Shown: one piece after another, positions 44,543 through 56,169 of the stretch | Layout: every line of letters begins with the position of its first letter | How positions within the stretch are numbered: the first letter of the stretch is position 1 | Assembly (NCBI GenBank): GCA_021029095.1 | Contig: JAJOHG010000002.1 | Coordinates: 1,488,001 to 1,552,000, forward strand | Reading direction: 5' to 3' | DNA from: Phellopilus nigrolimitatus | Taxonomy: Eukaryota; Basidiomycota; Agaricomycetes; Hymenochaetales; Hymenochaetaceae | DNA: 64,000 bases | The notes under the pieces: generated by a model | The model's database searches: none | The model's input: the letters and a program-made list of their open reading frames with translations, nothing else | What the model was told of the DNA's origin: nothing | Translations under genes and position numbers: made by a program

Positions 44543-47500
44543 ATGCGCGTCCTTTGTGTCGCTGAAAAGCCGTCCATCGCGCGTTCAATAACCGGAATTC
44601 TGTCTGGCGGTCAATATGAAACAGTATGTCTACCCAGTCCTTTGATAGCTGCCTCGCTGACACGTTCCGCCGCGCCAGCGCGCAACGCGGAATAAGTACA
44701 TCCGGAACTTCGACTTCATGTATCCGCAGACACGCGCGACGTTCACCGTCACCTCCGTCTCTGGGCACCTCATGTCACACGATTTTGACGAAGCGCACCG
44801 CGCGTGGGGCTCGTGCGACCCGTTCACGCTGTTCGACGCGCCCGTCGAGGTGAAGGTCGCGAAGAGCGCGCTGACGATCGAGGAGAACCTCAAAGCGGAG
44901 GCGCGCCGCGCGGACGAACTCATGATATGGACGGACTGCGATCGCGAGGGTGAAAATATTGGCTCGGAGGTCGCAAAGGTGTGTCGGCGGGCGAATCCGC
45001 GGATTAGGGTCACGCGGGCGCGGTTCAGCGCGGTTATTCCTCAGTGAGCGGTGCTTCAGAGCGAATGGCAATGTATCTAATCACTATGCACAAAGACAAA
45101 TTCATAATGCTGCGCAGCACCCTGTGCAGCTCGACCAAGCACAGGCGGACGCCGTCGAGGCGCGCACGATCCTCGACCTGCGGCTCGGTGCAGCCTTCAC
45201 GCGCATGCAGACGCTCGCGCTGCAGCGGCGCTTCGGGCAGATCCAGGATGCGGGCACACCTGTCTCGTACGGGCCGTGTCAGTTTCCGACGCTCGGCTTC
45301 GTCGTCTCGCGCTACGAGCAGGTGCAGTCCTTTGAGCCCGAAACGTTCTGGTACATATACCTCTCACTCTCGCGCGCGGCGCTGCCGGAGGCGGAGAAGA
45401 ACAAGGGTGGGAGGGCCGCTGCTGAGGAAGAGACGACAGAATTTTCGTGGAGACGCGTGAGACTATTTGACTTCTTGGCGTCATCGGCGATATACGAGCA
45501 CGTTCTAGCCAACCCGAGCGCGCGGGTGACGAAGAAAACTAGCAAGCCAACGAAGAAATGGTGTGAATTTTCTATTCTCCCGTATTTGTATGGGCTTCAT
45601 ACTCATGTCGAATGCTACAGGAAACCACTACCTCTTACTACCGTAGAACTCCAGAAGGCTGGTTCGAGGCTGCTGAGACTAGCGCCGAAGAAGGTCCTGG
45701 ATGTTAGTTCTCCTGTACTTCTTTTCAATCCCTCTCTGCATCTTGGCTCACTACTCCGATTAGGTTGCAGAAAAGCTCTACCAACAGGGACTTCTATCTT
45801 ACCCTCGCACAGAAACCGACCAATATGACCCCCAATTTGACTTTATGACGCTCATAGGAAAGCAGACTACTGATCCGGGCTGGGGTGCATTTGCAGCACA
45901 GTAAGTTCCGTTTTAGCTGGCCCTTTTTAGAAGGAAACTAGGAATTGAACTTGATCTAGACTTCAACAGGGCGGCTTCACCTCTCCACGCAAAGGCCAGA
46001 AGAACGACAAGGCTCATCCGCCGATTCATCCCACGAACTACGCAGGAAACCTCGTCGGGGACGAGAAGCGGGTGTACGAGTTCGTCACGCGGAGGTTCCT
46101 GGGATCCTGCTCGAAAGACGCCGAAGGTCATGAAACGACCGTCGAAGTGCTTTGCGACGGGGAGTACTTCTCTGCGTCAGGTGCGTACATTTTATTTTAT
46201 TTTATTTGGCTGTCTCAACTATGCGGACCGCTAACATCACGCGTTGCCTTCTTTTTCGACAATGTATGTGCACAGGCCTCATTGTGCTGGCCAAAAACTA
46301 CCTCGAGGTCTACACGTACGACAAGTGGAGCGGGCGCTACCTCCCGCATTTCGAGGAGGGCGAGGAGTTCATGCCATCAGTATGCGAACTCCGTGAAGGC
46401 CAGACGACGCGTCCTAACCTCCTTACCGAAGCCGACCTTGTCGGCCAGATGGACAAGAACGGTATCGGTGAGCGCTCTATTTGCTTTATGTTTATCTTGC
46501 TACGGCACAGTTCGATGAGCTGACTTCTTGTCTGGGATGGTAGGCACGGATGCGACAATCGCGCAGCACATACAGACGATTGTCGATCGTGGGTATGTCA
46601 TTGAGCGCAATGAGGGTGCGACTAAGTACCTCGTACCGTCCACGCTTGGAATCGGGCTCATTGAAGGGTACAATGACATCGGCTTCGATAAGAGTCTGAG
46701 CAAGCCACATTTACGACGTGACGTGCGTGACGATTCCGCCCTTTCTTTCTTTCAAATCTGATTGCTGACTTCTATCTTTTTTGGCAGACCGAAAGAGCAA
46801 TGCTCGCGGTCTGCGAGCGGACCAGGTCAAAGAACGACATGCTCGCGCAGAGCATCGAGCAGTATAAGGAAGTCTTCGTCAAGGCGCGGCGGGAGTTCGA
46901 CAAGGTTGTTTCCGTAAGTTTATTTATTTGTTTGATTTTTGGACTTCTGATCGTTTAAGCGTGATTTTGTAATTAGAGTGTGAGTAGATACCTAGAAAGA
47001 GAGGGAAGGCAAGAGGGCGGGGGTGCAACTGCTCCAGCGAGAGGTGCGGGAGGCGGTGGGAGAGGAAGGGGAGGTCGTGGCGGTAATGATGGTGCGGGAG
47101 GAGGTAGAGGCGACGGTGGTGGCGGAGGTGGTGGTGATGGCGGTGCTGGAGGAGGGCGGGGAGGAGGCGGCCCGCCGTCTCGTGGCGCACCTCCTGGTGA
47201 TGGTGGAGCCCGACCGCGACGACGTCGACCTCCAGCTCGTAAGAACGACTCTGACGATGGTGAGGGTCATCATTTTCTTTTCTCGAATGAGTTCTCATGA
47301 AAAAAAAAATTCTAGAAAAAATCGACATCGACGGACCTACCCTAGCACCGGCTCCTGCATCCCGAGCACGTCCGCCATCCCGTCCACCGCCGTCTCACTC
47401 AGGCGCACCTTCTGCTCCTCCTTCTCGCGCCCGCCCATCACCAGTCGCCATACCGGCATCACGCCCCGCTTCGTCGTCGTCCGTAGATGTGAAATGCCGC

Positions 47501-48694
47501 TGCAACGTGCATGCCGGGGAGCGAACCATCGTGAAGGAGGGTGCAAACAAGGGTAGGCGGTTCTGGACGTGCGGGAGTTCGGGAAAGTGTAACTTCTTCG
47601 AGTGGATGGACGGTCCTTCGTCTGGGCCTGCGTCACGCGCGCAGAGCTCGTCGAATGGTACCGCTCTACCTCAGAGGACTATGCCTGAGCAATCGGTGAG
47701 TCCTTATTTCTCGATGGTTTCCCTCCTTAACACTAAGGTATCTTTCAACCGTCTAGTACGTCGACCCGGCTGTTATGCGCAACAACAATGGAAACAGGAC
47801 TGTCCCCACGCCTTCGCAGCTCTGCAAGTGTGAATTGACGCCGGTGCAGCGAACTGTCGTGCGCGAGGGGCCGAATCAGGGACGGAAGTTCTGGGTCTGT
47901 CCGAACTCGGAGCTTGCACAATGTGGCTTCTTCCTGTGGGACGAAGATAATATACCAGGCTCGCGCGCGTCAAGCAATGTAAATGCTGGATCAAATGCCT
48001 TGGGTGGTAGCGGAGGTCAGACGGGGGACTGCTTCAAGGTATATGCGTTCCGTTGGATTATCCGAGAATACGAGCTGACTTGGCGCCATTAGTGCGGAGA
48101 ACCAGGCCACTGGGCAAGCTGTGAGTTCTTGTGTGGGACGCGACCAATTTTGTTTTCAGTACTCACTGATTTTTTCTTGCAGCTTGTCCAAACCCAGCTC
48201 AAGCTGGCAGAAACCAGTACGACAAGCATGGGAGCGTCTGCTGCTCCCAGCTCATCTTCCACGGCGTGCTTTAAATGTGGCGAAGAGGGCCACTACAGCA
48301 GCTGTGCGTCTTGACAAATGGCAAATTGAAACAGGCCAGATTGATTGTTAACTGCGTTCGCAAAATAGCATGCACGAATGGCGGTTCAGGCTCCAGAACG
48401 GACTCTCGGGCCAATTCGAAGTCATATGACACGCCGTCCTACGGCGCGTGCTTCAAGTGTGGGGAGGAGGGCCACTTCAGCAATGGTGAGTCTCGAATTA
48501 GTTTACTTCCCTTTCCCATGGCAAACTCTGAACGACCCATCAAAGCATGCCCGAATGGAGACTCGGGTGGCGGGTCAAAGCCCAGGAGCCGCAGCGCGTC
48601 GAAGCGCGGGAGGGGCCGCGAAGCATCGACAAGTCGGAGCTCCAGCAAGCGCGGCGCGAAGAGCAAGTCGCGTTTTGCTGCTGCGGACGACTGA
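44543..48694 (+). CDS. TOP3: DNA topoisomerase III with GRF zinc fingers and CCHC zinc knuckles
   Basis: This type IA topoisomerase unlinks recombination intermediates together with a RecQ helicase and Rmi1. The start MRVLCVAEKPSIARSITGIL is the Toprim opening; ELMIWTDCDREGENIG holds its acidic metal site. Next come RARFSAVIPQ, LGAAFTRMQTLALQRRF and YGPCQFPTLGFVV. The active-site tyrosine is in GLLSYPRTETDQYD (about 45800), followed by HPPIHPTNYAG and MDKNGIGTDATIAQHI. A Gly-Arg-rich stretch (about 47010-47210) leads to two GRF zinc fingers (CRCNVHAGERTIVKEG..., CKCELTPVQRTVVREG...), then three CCHC knuckles (CFKCGEPGHWASSC, CFKCGEEGHYSSSC, CFKCGEEGHFSNAC) and a Ser-Arg tail. Knuckles 1 and 2 are in different frames unless a 34-nt intron is removed (see findings). 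About 14 introns. Confidence 0.94.
47020..47215 (+). repeat. Gly-Arg (RGG-like) low-complexity segment within TOP3
   Basis: The coding strand is a long GGT/GGA/GGC run encoding an imperfect repeat of Gly, Arg and Asp. It separates the topoisomerase core from the zinc-finger tail and probably helps nucleic-acid binding. Confidence 0.7.
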
Positions 48695-49611
48695 GTGATG
48701 GAGAATAAAGATAAAAGGACGTGGAATAAACGGAGACTCGGAAAGAAGGCGATATTGTATGTATGTATTTGCTAAGTAATGAACTCGTAGATTATCGGTA
48801 CATAGATGGAAATTTGTAATTTTCTCGAGACATTTGTACATAGCGCCCCAGTGCAAATCGTGTATTGAAGTAGCGTAAACCACAGAGAAAGTACTACTCA
48901 GGTCAATGTAAGAGTTGTCCAGCCGCCTGCTGGGACGGTTCTCGGAGAATAAGCTCTTTCGGCTACATAGCCTCTGTGGGTCCTTTGGCGATCCCCCAAA
49001 GAATTTCGTCACGGTGGCCCGCACAACCCTAACTTGAAGTGCTCTTTTGTTTTTGTTTTTGTACGGTTATTAACCTTGGATTTTGCATATATCAAACGAA
49101 ACTAGATTTCTGGATGCTCAAAACATCTGCACATCTTTGAGCGACATCTATAATATTGCCATTCAATATTTTTATCAGTGTTAAGGGGAGTAAAAGTCAT
49201 GTATGTCAGCAGTGAAGATCCATTATATATTTTTGTTGAAATACGAGGGGAAAGGTCGCCAGCAATCGCACACAGAGAGGTCCGTTTGACCCGTTGGCGG
49301 TGGTGGGCCGTGGGCAAACGTGATAGATAGCAGGTTACAGACCGTCAGCCTATATGCTACTTGCTTACTAATCTACCCGATTTGTCCGTTACCCCGAAAC
49401 AGTTTTTGCGGGTTCGCAGAAATTCCAACAATGTTATATCCATGGGAGGCTGGTGAATTGCGCATAAGACTAAGCGAAGAGAGCCACAGCGTCCCGTGGC
49501 TGTCACACATCGCGCGTCTGTTACACCTTCTGTCACAGTCAGCATTGAGACGCGTCGCGCTTTATTTCGCATCGACACTGAACGTGCTAATTTCTATCCC
49601 ATTACTCTCAA
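48695..49611. other. Intergenic, no gene seen
   Basis: 3' region of TOP3 and promoter of NSE4. Short, unsupported frames only. Confidence 0.45.
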
Positions 49612-51036
49612 ATGGCAAGACACGCCCGTCACGAAGAAGAGGCCGATGTGATGGAGGTTGAAGCCAACTCACAGAGGAGTGACCTTGCGTACGACCCAGA
49701 CCAGGACAGAGACGAGAAGCGCGAGATCAGGAAGAACTACAGGTCTCTGCAGGAGGACGGTGAGCTCTCCATAACTTGCCAAAACAAGTTCGGCGCCAAA
49801 ATTCTCCTGTCCTAGAGAGCCTTTTGAGTGCAAATGCCATCGGAGTCGACTCGTTGACGCAGAGAATCCAGGCGGCCGACAAGCTCTTCAAGCGCGGTGA
49901 GGACATGCTCCGACTTTGTCTTGGGGGACGATACTAATGAGGCACGCCGACGTTCTGCACAGTCAAGGGTCCTCAGGAGGCAACTCTCGACTCCGCCTTC
50001 CTTGTCACAGCATCAAATCTCGGCGCGGCCAAGGCACGTCAGATGCGCGCAGATGCTGGCGGATTTGACGTCGATGACTTTGTGGCCAAGCTGGTCACTT
50101 TCATGGGCGGGCGATGGGAAGGAGAGGAGCGTATTGATGCAGATGATGAAACTGTCGAATTTGAGGCCGACCAGACTCTTAATTGGGAGCTCATTGGGCG
50201 ACGGGCGCTGGCTAAAAGTCGAAGAGTGCCAGCCACGGATTTCATGTGAATACCAGAGCTTTAGTCGATAGTGGAAATTAAGCTCATTTTATTTTTTATT
50301 TTCTAGGCTTGGTCCTCTCTCTGTCGAACAAAAGAAGAGGACTGTTGTCAAACGGACACGGCTCGAGAAGAGCGACGAGGTTGAAAAGCGCCCACAAGAG
50401 GTCGGTTGCTTCATTCTCGAATTCGCTCGTATTATTAACATTCTATCTATGAAGCTCAAAGAGGATGACATTGAAAAATCGGAAAACGAGACGACTAAAA
50501 ATGTAGTCATGGTACGTCTTCGTTCTTTTCGCATGCGTATGTTGTGGTTTTTATATTGACCGATGAATCATCCAGGTTGAGAATTTCCTGACAAAACAAA
50601 AGGCCCCAATAAATATTTTCCGTCTCATCGTGAATCCGCAAAGTTTCGGACAGAGTGTAGAGAATCTATTCTATCTGTCTTTCCTTATTCGAGACGGCAA
50701 AGCCGCTCTCGAGATTGACGTGGATTCGGGCGAACCTATCGTCTGTTCGTCTCAAATCTTTTACATACCGTGTTCGTTACTGGTATCTAAACATTGCTTT
50801 TAATAGGGCTTTGTGAAGCACCGACAGACCAGGACTATGCGGAAGGTTTACGCAAGAAACAGATGGTGATGGAGCTCGACGTAGAAACCTGGAAGGTCAA
50901 CTCCACTTCAAAATTGAGACCGTGTTTATACTAATCCTGCATATAGAAAGCAATCGAAGTGTTCGACATCAAAGAGTCTGCGATGCCAACAAGGAAAGCA
51001 GCGAGGACAAAGCTAGGAGGTAAATGGTACGGATAG
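49612..51036 (+). CDS. NSE4: NSE4, kleisin subunit of the SMC5/6 complex
   Basis: NSE4 bridges the SMC5 and SMC6 heads and is required for recombination repair. The acidic N-terminus (MARHARHEEEADVMEVEAN) is followed by REIRKNYRSLQED and ESLLSANAIGVDSLTQRIQA, then ADKLFKRVKGPQEATLDSAF and LVTASNLGAAKARQM, the family's N-terminal kleisin region. The C-terminal Nse4 domain has TKNVVMVENFLTKQKAPINI, FRLIVNPQSFGQSVENLFYL and SFLIRDGKAALEI. It ends ARTKLGGKWYG. Introns are about 49761-49815, 49898-49962, 50247-50307, 50401-50454 (in frame, without a stop, but removed here because it interrupts the alignment), 50513-50575, 50745-50806 and 50898-50946. The TOP3 gene lies upstream on the same strand. 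Confidence 0.9.
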
Positions 51037-51298
51037 TCGTGCGGTTCATATCGAATCCGCTCTCTTGATAATTTAGGTTTAGATGTATTTGTGATTTGGT
51101 ACGGTACAGTCAACGGTAGTATTCAGTATGTGGACAGATGGTCTTTGTTTTGCGTCTGTATAGCATGTACGGTTCATGTTCAGACTTGCGCCGAATGCGC
51201 CAGGTGTCAGGAGTTTGTGCCGCGAGCCAGCGTTATGTAGAATTAAATGTAGCATCAGAATGGGAAAACACTAGAAAAACACAGTTTAAATGAGTCGG

Positions 51299-52524
51299 CT
51301 ACGATGTCTTCATCTCCTCGTCTTCATCCTTCTTCGCTAGATCGTGCTTTTTCAGTAAAGCATCGACCTCTGCGGGTCGATAGATCTTGGCCCGCGGCGT
51401 CTTCGTCTCAGGGTCCAAAGTGAGAGTTGCGAACTCGACTGAGAAAGGGGAGAATAAACGATAGGGATTCAGCTCTTCGCGACCAAACTTCTAAGGTCAG
51501 CCCACTCACGCTTTTCACTGCCCAGTGTCGTGCTGTCCATAGTTTTGCTCATCGTCTTCAGCACAAGACCGATCGCGTCCTCCAATGTGACATCGTCCTT
51601 GTAGTCCTGCTTCAGCAGGCTCTGCGCGGTGCCGTTATTCGCGCCGATGCTCGTCGCTTTCCAGCCCGAGTAGTTGCCGGACGGGTCGGAGTGGTAGAGC
51701 TGGAACTCGTAATGCGGGTCCCAGCCCGCGTAAAGGAGCGACACGCCGAATGGGCGGAGACCTGATAAATCGTTGTCAGACTTCCGGGGGAGAAAACAGA
51801 TCCGTCGTTTAGCAGGGAGAACGTACCGCCGTACTGCGTGTATCCTTGCTTCAGATCGCATAAACGCTCCGCGAGTAGCTCTACGGGTATATCCTCATTG
51901 TACGAGAAGAGATGCTGCTGCGCCGCCTGGCGCGCGTAATTTACGAGTGAGTTCGCATCAGCTGTGATTCCGGCGACACCAGCCACGACATTTCTAAGAT
52001 TCGAGATAAGGAACGACAGCTCGAAGAGACGTAACCAACAAGAAGGGTATCAAGGACATACGAGTTCAATAGGAAGATCTTCTCTCCACTCCCACCATAC
52101 CCGCCAGTCGTTGCGCCCGACAAGTCCAAAAGCTTGCCTGTCACCTTCTTTTCCGCTGCAAGGACTACACCGTCCTTCGCGAGGACGCCCAGGACCGTTC
52201 CGGCGTGAGAAATTGCCTCCATGGCATATTCGACTAGCAATGCACTCGTCAGACGAGCGGTCCGTTTTAATAGAACAGAACCATACTTTGGTACAAGCGG
52301 CCTGAAATGAGATTCAGATATCAGCAACGAGTTTGTATGGGAGAATCATGAGGACATACCTTCCGGCGAGAAGATAGTGGTACGGCCTGCATAAAGTCAT
52401 ATTCTGTGAGTCTTATAGACGTCAGCCCCGTAATCAGTTCTACGCACTGTCGTATCGTCTTGCCTAAGCGAACAAAAGGAATCAGTATTTTATGAAAGAG
52501 CAAACGCGAATATGTTGCTACCAT
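51299..52524 (-). CDS. PRE9: 20S proteasome subunit alpha-3 (PSMA4/Pre9 type) with microexons
   Basis: This is an alpha-ring subunit of the 20S proteasome. Exon 1 contributes only ATG (52524-52522). Exons 2-4 are 16 nt (52448-52463), 27 nt (52360-52386) and 15 nt (52287-52301). Joined, they give [16 protein letters not shown] and RLYQIEYAMEA, the proteasome alpha signature, which confirms the structure. Later exons contain [77 protein letters not shown] and [17 protein letters not shown]. These match alpha-3. The C-terminus is [17 protein letters not shown], a charged tail. The first few exons cannot be found by simple frame searching. Confidence 0.96.
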
Positions 52525-52890
52525 GTTGTGTTCGTAGTGCTTTCGTAGAGGTAGAGACGTGAGCGCAAGGACGCGAGGGACGACGCGTCAGTGTCGCTGC
52601 AGCGGTTACGCGTCCAAAATTTCCTTTTTTGAATAAAGCACGTGGAACAGCGATGATAAAAATGCGCAAGGAGTTTACTACGCGCGGAAAGATGATACAG
52701 TAAAGGAACCACAGCTACACTTGTGGGGACGAAAAGTATGTAGCCAGCAACTAAAAGGGTTAATGGAAATACTGTACTATTTACAAGAAACACAATTAGT
52801 ATAGTCCTACTAAGGCAAGCTTGAAGAGGCAGATGGAGAACAGACGGGGAGTATTGGCTCGATGTACAGATGCAAGAAAGCGTTTGCGAT
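52525..52890. other. Intergenic, no gene seen
   Basis: Promoter side of the alpha-3 proteasome gene and 3' side of the DUF6593-like gene. No feature recognised. Confidence 0.4.
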
Positions 52891-55130
52891 TTAGCATGGT
52901 CGCGAGAAGTCTATCGAATCATAAGACGGTGGAGGCTGTACATGCGAAGCGTATGCTATGGGGTATTCTTCCTCATCAGGAGGCGGATGGGAGGGCGGGA
53001 AGTAGATCGTCGGACGCGATGAATGCGAAAACGTAGACGAGGGGGATGCTATCAAGTCCGTGTCGCGCTCTGATATATTCCTCAAGCGCAGCGGCGAAGT
53101 CGTGGGTATAGTCCGACGCTGCCCCGAGGAAGTATGTGGCCGGCTCATCTTGGGGGGAACCGGGCGATTGTCATGGACAGAGCGTTGACGCAGCGGCTTT
53201 GAAATGGACGGATCTCCGCTGGTGCTTGGACGTGACGCCTCGTCCGACGAAGGCTTCGCCGACGCGAGCGTTGCCTCCGAGGCAATGCGCCTTAAAGTTG
53301 GCCGGGGCGCTTCTTTCGAAGCAGAGGATGACGCCTCAGTCGAGATTGGCCGGCTGGAAGGGCCGGCGGTTGGCTGTTCCATCGCGTAGGAAGACGTAGC
53401 CACCGCCGAAATTGGCGAAGGCGTGGCTGGACCTGAGGCAAAATCGCCAGATGGCGATACTGACAACGAAGTCATGATAGACCCTGACGGGTCGGAGGAC
53501 ATTCTCCAAGGCCTCGGCAAACTTGGCACAGGAGGGATGTCGGACGTAGGGGTACGAGGGAGAGGGCGGAAAGGCCGTTTAGACTCGGTTGTAGATGTGG
53601 ACGATGTTCGCTGTGGAGCATGCGCGGAAGAGCTTGCCGACCACTCCGGGGACGCCGGAAGGCTGCGAATTGACTGCCTCGGTGTCTCCGGGCCCAGGAT
53701 TGACTCCGATGCGCACCTCGCGCGAGTGCTGATGTGCCTCTCTAAGAGACGCTCTTCTCCTGACCGTGCATCACTTATCGACTGGAGTTCGTTTGACAAC
53801 GGAGAGAAATCGGTCTCGAAGTCGTCTGTTTGCGAAGCGATATCCACTTCTTCGTCGGACCCTGGCAACTCCATTGAGAACGGGTGTGCTGAAATGGTCG
53901 TTGTTGTTCTTGATGACGAGGGACGCGATATCGACGATGAACGATCGATGGCAGGAAGAGATGCGCGGACGCCGTATGACTTCTGACGGAAGGCATTCGA
54001 CATGTGGAATGAGACACTTCTGCCGGAGTGCGAGCGAATCAGGTGTGGCTCATTTTTTGGCAGTCCAGGATGACCAGAAGACGAAGGTACGGGGCTTGCT
54101 GGACGAGAAGGAAAGTTCGTGAATGGTTCCGTCTGGATCTCCAGTCGCCAGCGCTGGATTGTTCCTTGAGCACCGAGACGGAATGGGGAAGCAGAAGCAC
54201 TCGCTGCAGAAGACTCGGCGCTGCCGGCGTGCAACCATTCGTCCTTATCAGCAACGAGGAGCAATGCAGTCGCAATTATGTAGTCCAGCAGGAAAACAGG
54301 GACTTTGCGGTATTCGAGTTGCGGCCGTGTTTCATCGTGCTCGTACATGGTCTCGAATATTTTGATTCGGGGAGGGGCAGCCAACATAGCTGGTTCGAGA
54401 GTCGCTACAGTCATCTTGGTCTTCGCGGCCAAGAGCTAGATATGGAACCAATCAGGCAAAAAGCACAAAGACTGTGAAAAGGTTAGACCCACTTTGTATA
54501 AGCCTCCAGAGCGTTTCCATTTCAAAGTATGTGCATAATGCGGAATGTTGAACAAACGAGAACTTGAATAGATATTAATACATGACGATAATAATACCAC
54601 TTCGATGATAGCGCTCACCTAGAGAGTTTGGTTCGTCTCAAGAACTCCTCCACATAGCGCTCTCTTCCATGGGCCATCTGAACAGTCACACTCGACCTGA
54701 TCGAAAGCGGTTTATGCTCTGCGTCCTCATTGCGCCAACTGATAGCGCCGACATGAGCTAATCCCTGCACAGCATCCTCCCGACAAATATTCGTTTTCGA
54801 GCCCTGTGTCTCAATGACATAAAGACGCTCTCCATCGTTTGTGATGGTCGTGTCCAGGAATGAGGTGCTCGCAAGCAGCAGAGTCAAGAGGGGGGCGTCT
54901 GACGCAGTCGACGGCAGAAACGAGCACGACTTGGACCGCGAGCTCGCGAGCCTCAAATTATCGACGCTCCTGCGCGCAGACGCCAGGCGCGTCAGCGTCG
55001 ATTTGGGAGCTCGTAAATCGGCCGCGAGAGCGTGGACCGCGCCGGCGAGCGTTCGCGGCCTGGGTGTGGCCTCAGGATCGACGGGGGTTGGGGAAGGGGT
55101 CGCAGCTGCCTTTCCTTTGCAATTGCGCAT
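52891..55130 (-). CDS. DUF6593-like fungal protein with long disordered Ser/Pro-rich C-terminus
   Basis: Exon 1 (ATG at 55130) has a Pro-rich basic start, then LLASTSFLDTTITNDGERLY, VIETQGSKTNI, AHVGAISWRNEDAE and YVEEFLRRTKLS. Exon 2 adds FNIPHYAHTLKWKRSGGLYK. Exon 3 starts KTKMTVATLEPAMLAAPPRI and KVPVFLLDYIIATALLLVAD. This succession of beta strands, with D-T-I, GE-LY-I, VA-I-W, a FLR motif, Y-WK and a final LLD-II-T-LLL, is how the Basidiomycota-rich DUF6593 domain looks. Function is unknown. The remaining roughly 430 residues are disordered and rich in Ser, Pro and Arg. A PPxY motif (PPPSYDS) stands near the C-terminus, a possible WW-domain ligand for Rsp5-type ubiquitin ligases. Introns: about 54559-54616 and 54443-54500. 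Confidence 0.75.
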
Positions 55131-55673
55131 CGTCCGCCAGCGCGACGGTGGACAGAGAAACTTAACGAAGGTGGGTCGAAGAGGTAATAAAGAGCCGCTC
55201 GCCGCTGGCCAATAGGCATACCGGGGGAGACAGAAGTCCGTCCAAGTCCGCAGAGGATCATATGCGACGTTTCCTTACGTTGCTACGGACAGGCGGACTT
55301 ACTTGACCCTCCTGCAAAATCGGGCAAGAAAACGCGTTGAGAAAATGTTCTAATCAGACATCCACCATATGCAATTCGGAGCAGAAGACGTCGATTATCA
55401 TCCGTCTCGCGGTCCAAAATCCTCACACACCTCGCAAACAAACCGTATGCGTAAATACATCTTACGCATGCAATCCTCTTTTTCTCTGAGTATTTTAGCC
55501 CCAAACATTGTATGAAACATATCGGCGGATACCGCCTAAATAGATTGAACTCAAAAGCTGCAGTATCCGAACTAAACTTGTTACCTAATTGCGAAAAGGG
55601 TTTCGAATCCACGACGCGTGCGACGCGTCTCTCTTCACGTCCACCACCACCGTTGACTAATTAGCATCTCAAC
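55131..55673. promoter_or_regulatory. Divergent region between the DUF6593-like gene and CHZ1
   Basis: 543 bp between two divergent start codons; it must hold both promoters. A tRNA B-box-like sequence at about 55605 is not accompanied by a cloverleaf. No other feature. Confidence 0.4.
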
Positions 55674-56169
55674 ATGTCTTCAGACGCGACCTCGAAGCAG
55701 CCCGTGTAGGTCTCCTCGCTGTGCTATTCGCCGCGTCTGTTGAAGCTGACATCGCGCCCGTTCATTAGTGAGGGAACCGAAATAAGCTCCGCTGCGCCTG
55801 CGGTTGACAAAGGGAAGGGCAAGCGAACTGCGACAGACGCCGAGCTGGAGGAGTTGGACAAGCGGAACAAGGGCCGCGCGACAAAAGAAGACGAGGAAGA
55901 TGACGCTGACGACGACGACGATGACGAGGAAGATGAAGACGAAGATGAAGACGACGACGACGATGAGGACGACGAAGTAAGGCACTCTTTTCTCCGCGTC
56001 CTCTGATGTCTGCTGAACCCGCACTTTCAAGGAGGAAGACGACCTGGAGGAACTCGACCTGACCCAAATCCGCTCGCGCAGAACTCGCGGTGTGAAGGTC
56101 GATTACACCAGCCAGGAGGCGCTCAAAAAAGCCGGCCTGAAGGCCGACGATGCAGACGACGACGAATGA
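55674..56169 (+). CDS. CHZ1: CHZ1, histone H2A.Z-H2B chaperone
   Basis: CHZ1 carries H2A.Z-H2B dimers for exchange by SWR1 in the nucleus. Exon 1 encodes MSSDATSKQPV; a 56-nt intron (about 55709-55768) joins GT to T and leads into EGTEISSAAPAVDKGKGKRT. A highly acidic run (Asp/Glu, about 55890-55976) precedes the second intron (about 55977-56030). The CHZ motif follows: EEDDLEELDLTQIRSRRTRG, then VKVDY. It ends KAGLKADDADDDE. Short length (about 135 residues), acidic body and the RRTRG-KVDY signature agree with the family. It is convergent with the HAC1-type gene. Confidence 0.88.

Noticed and set aside
55580..55640. tRNA-like B-box (GGGTTTCGAATCC)
   Set aside because: One extra T in the T-loop motif, no A-box at the proper distance and no cloverleaf that I can draw.
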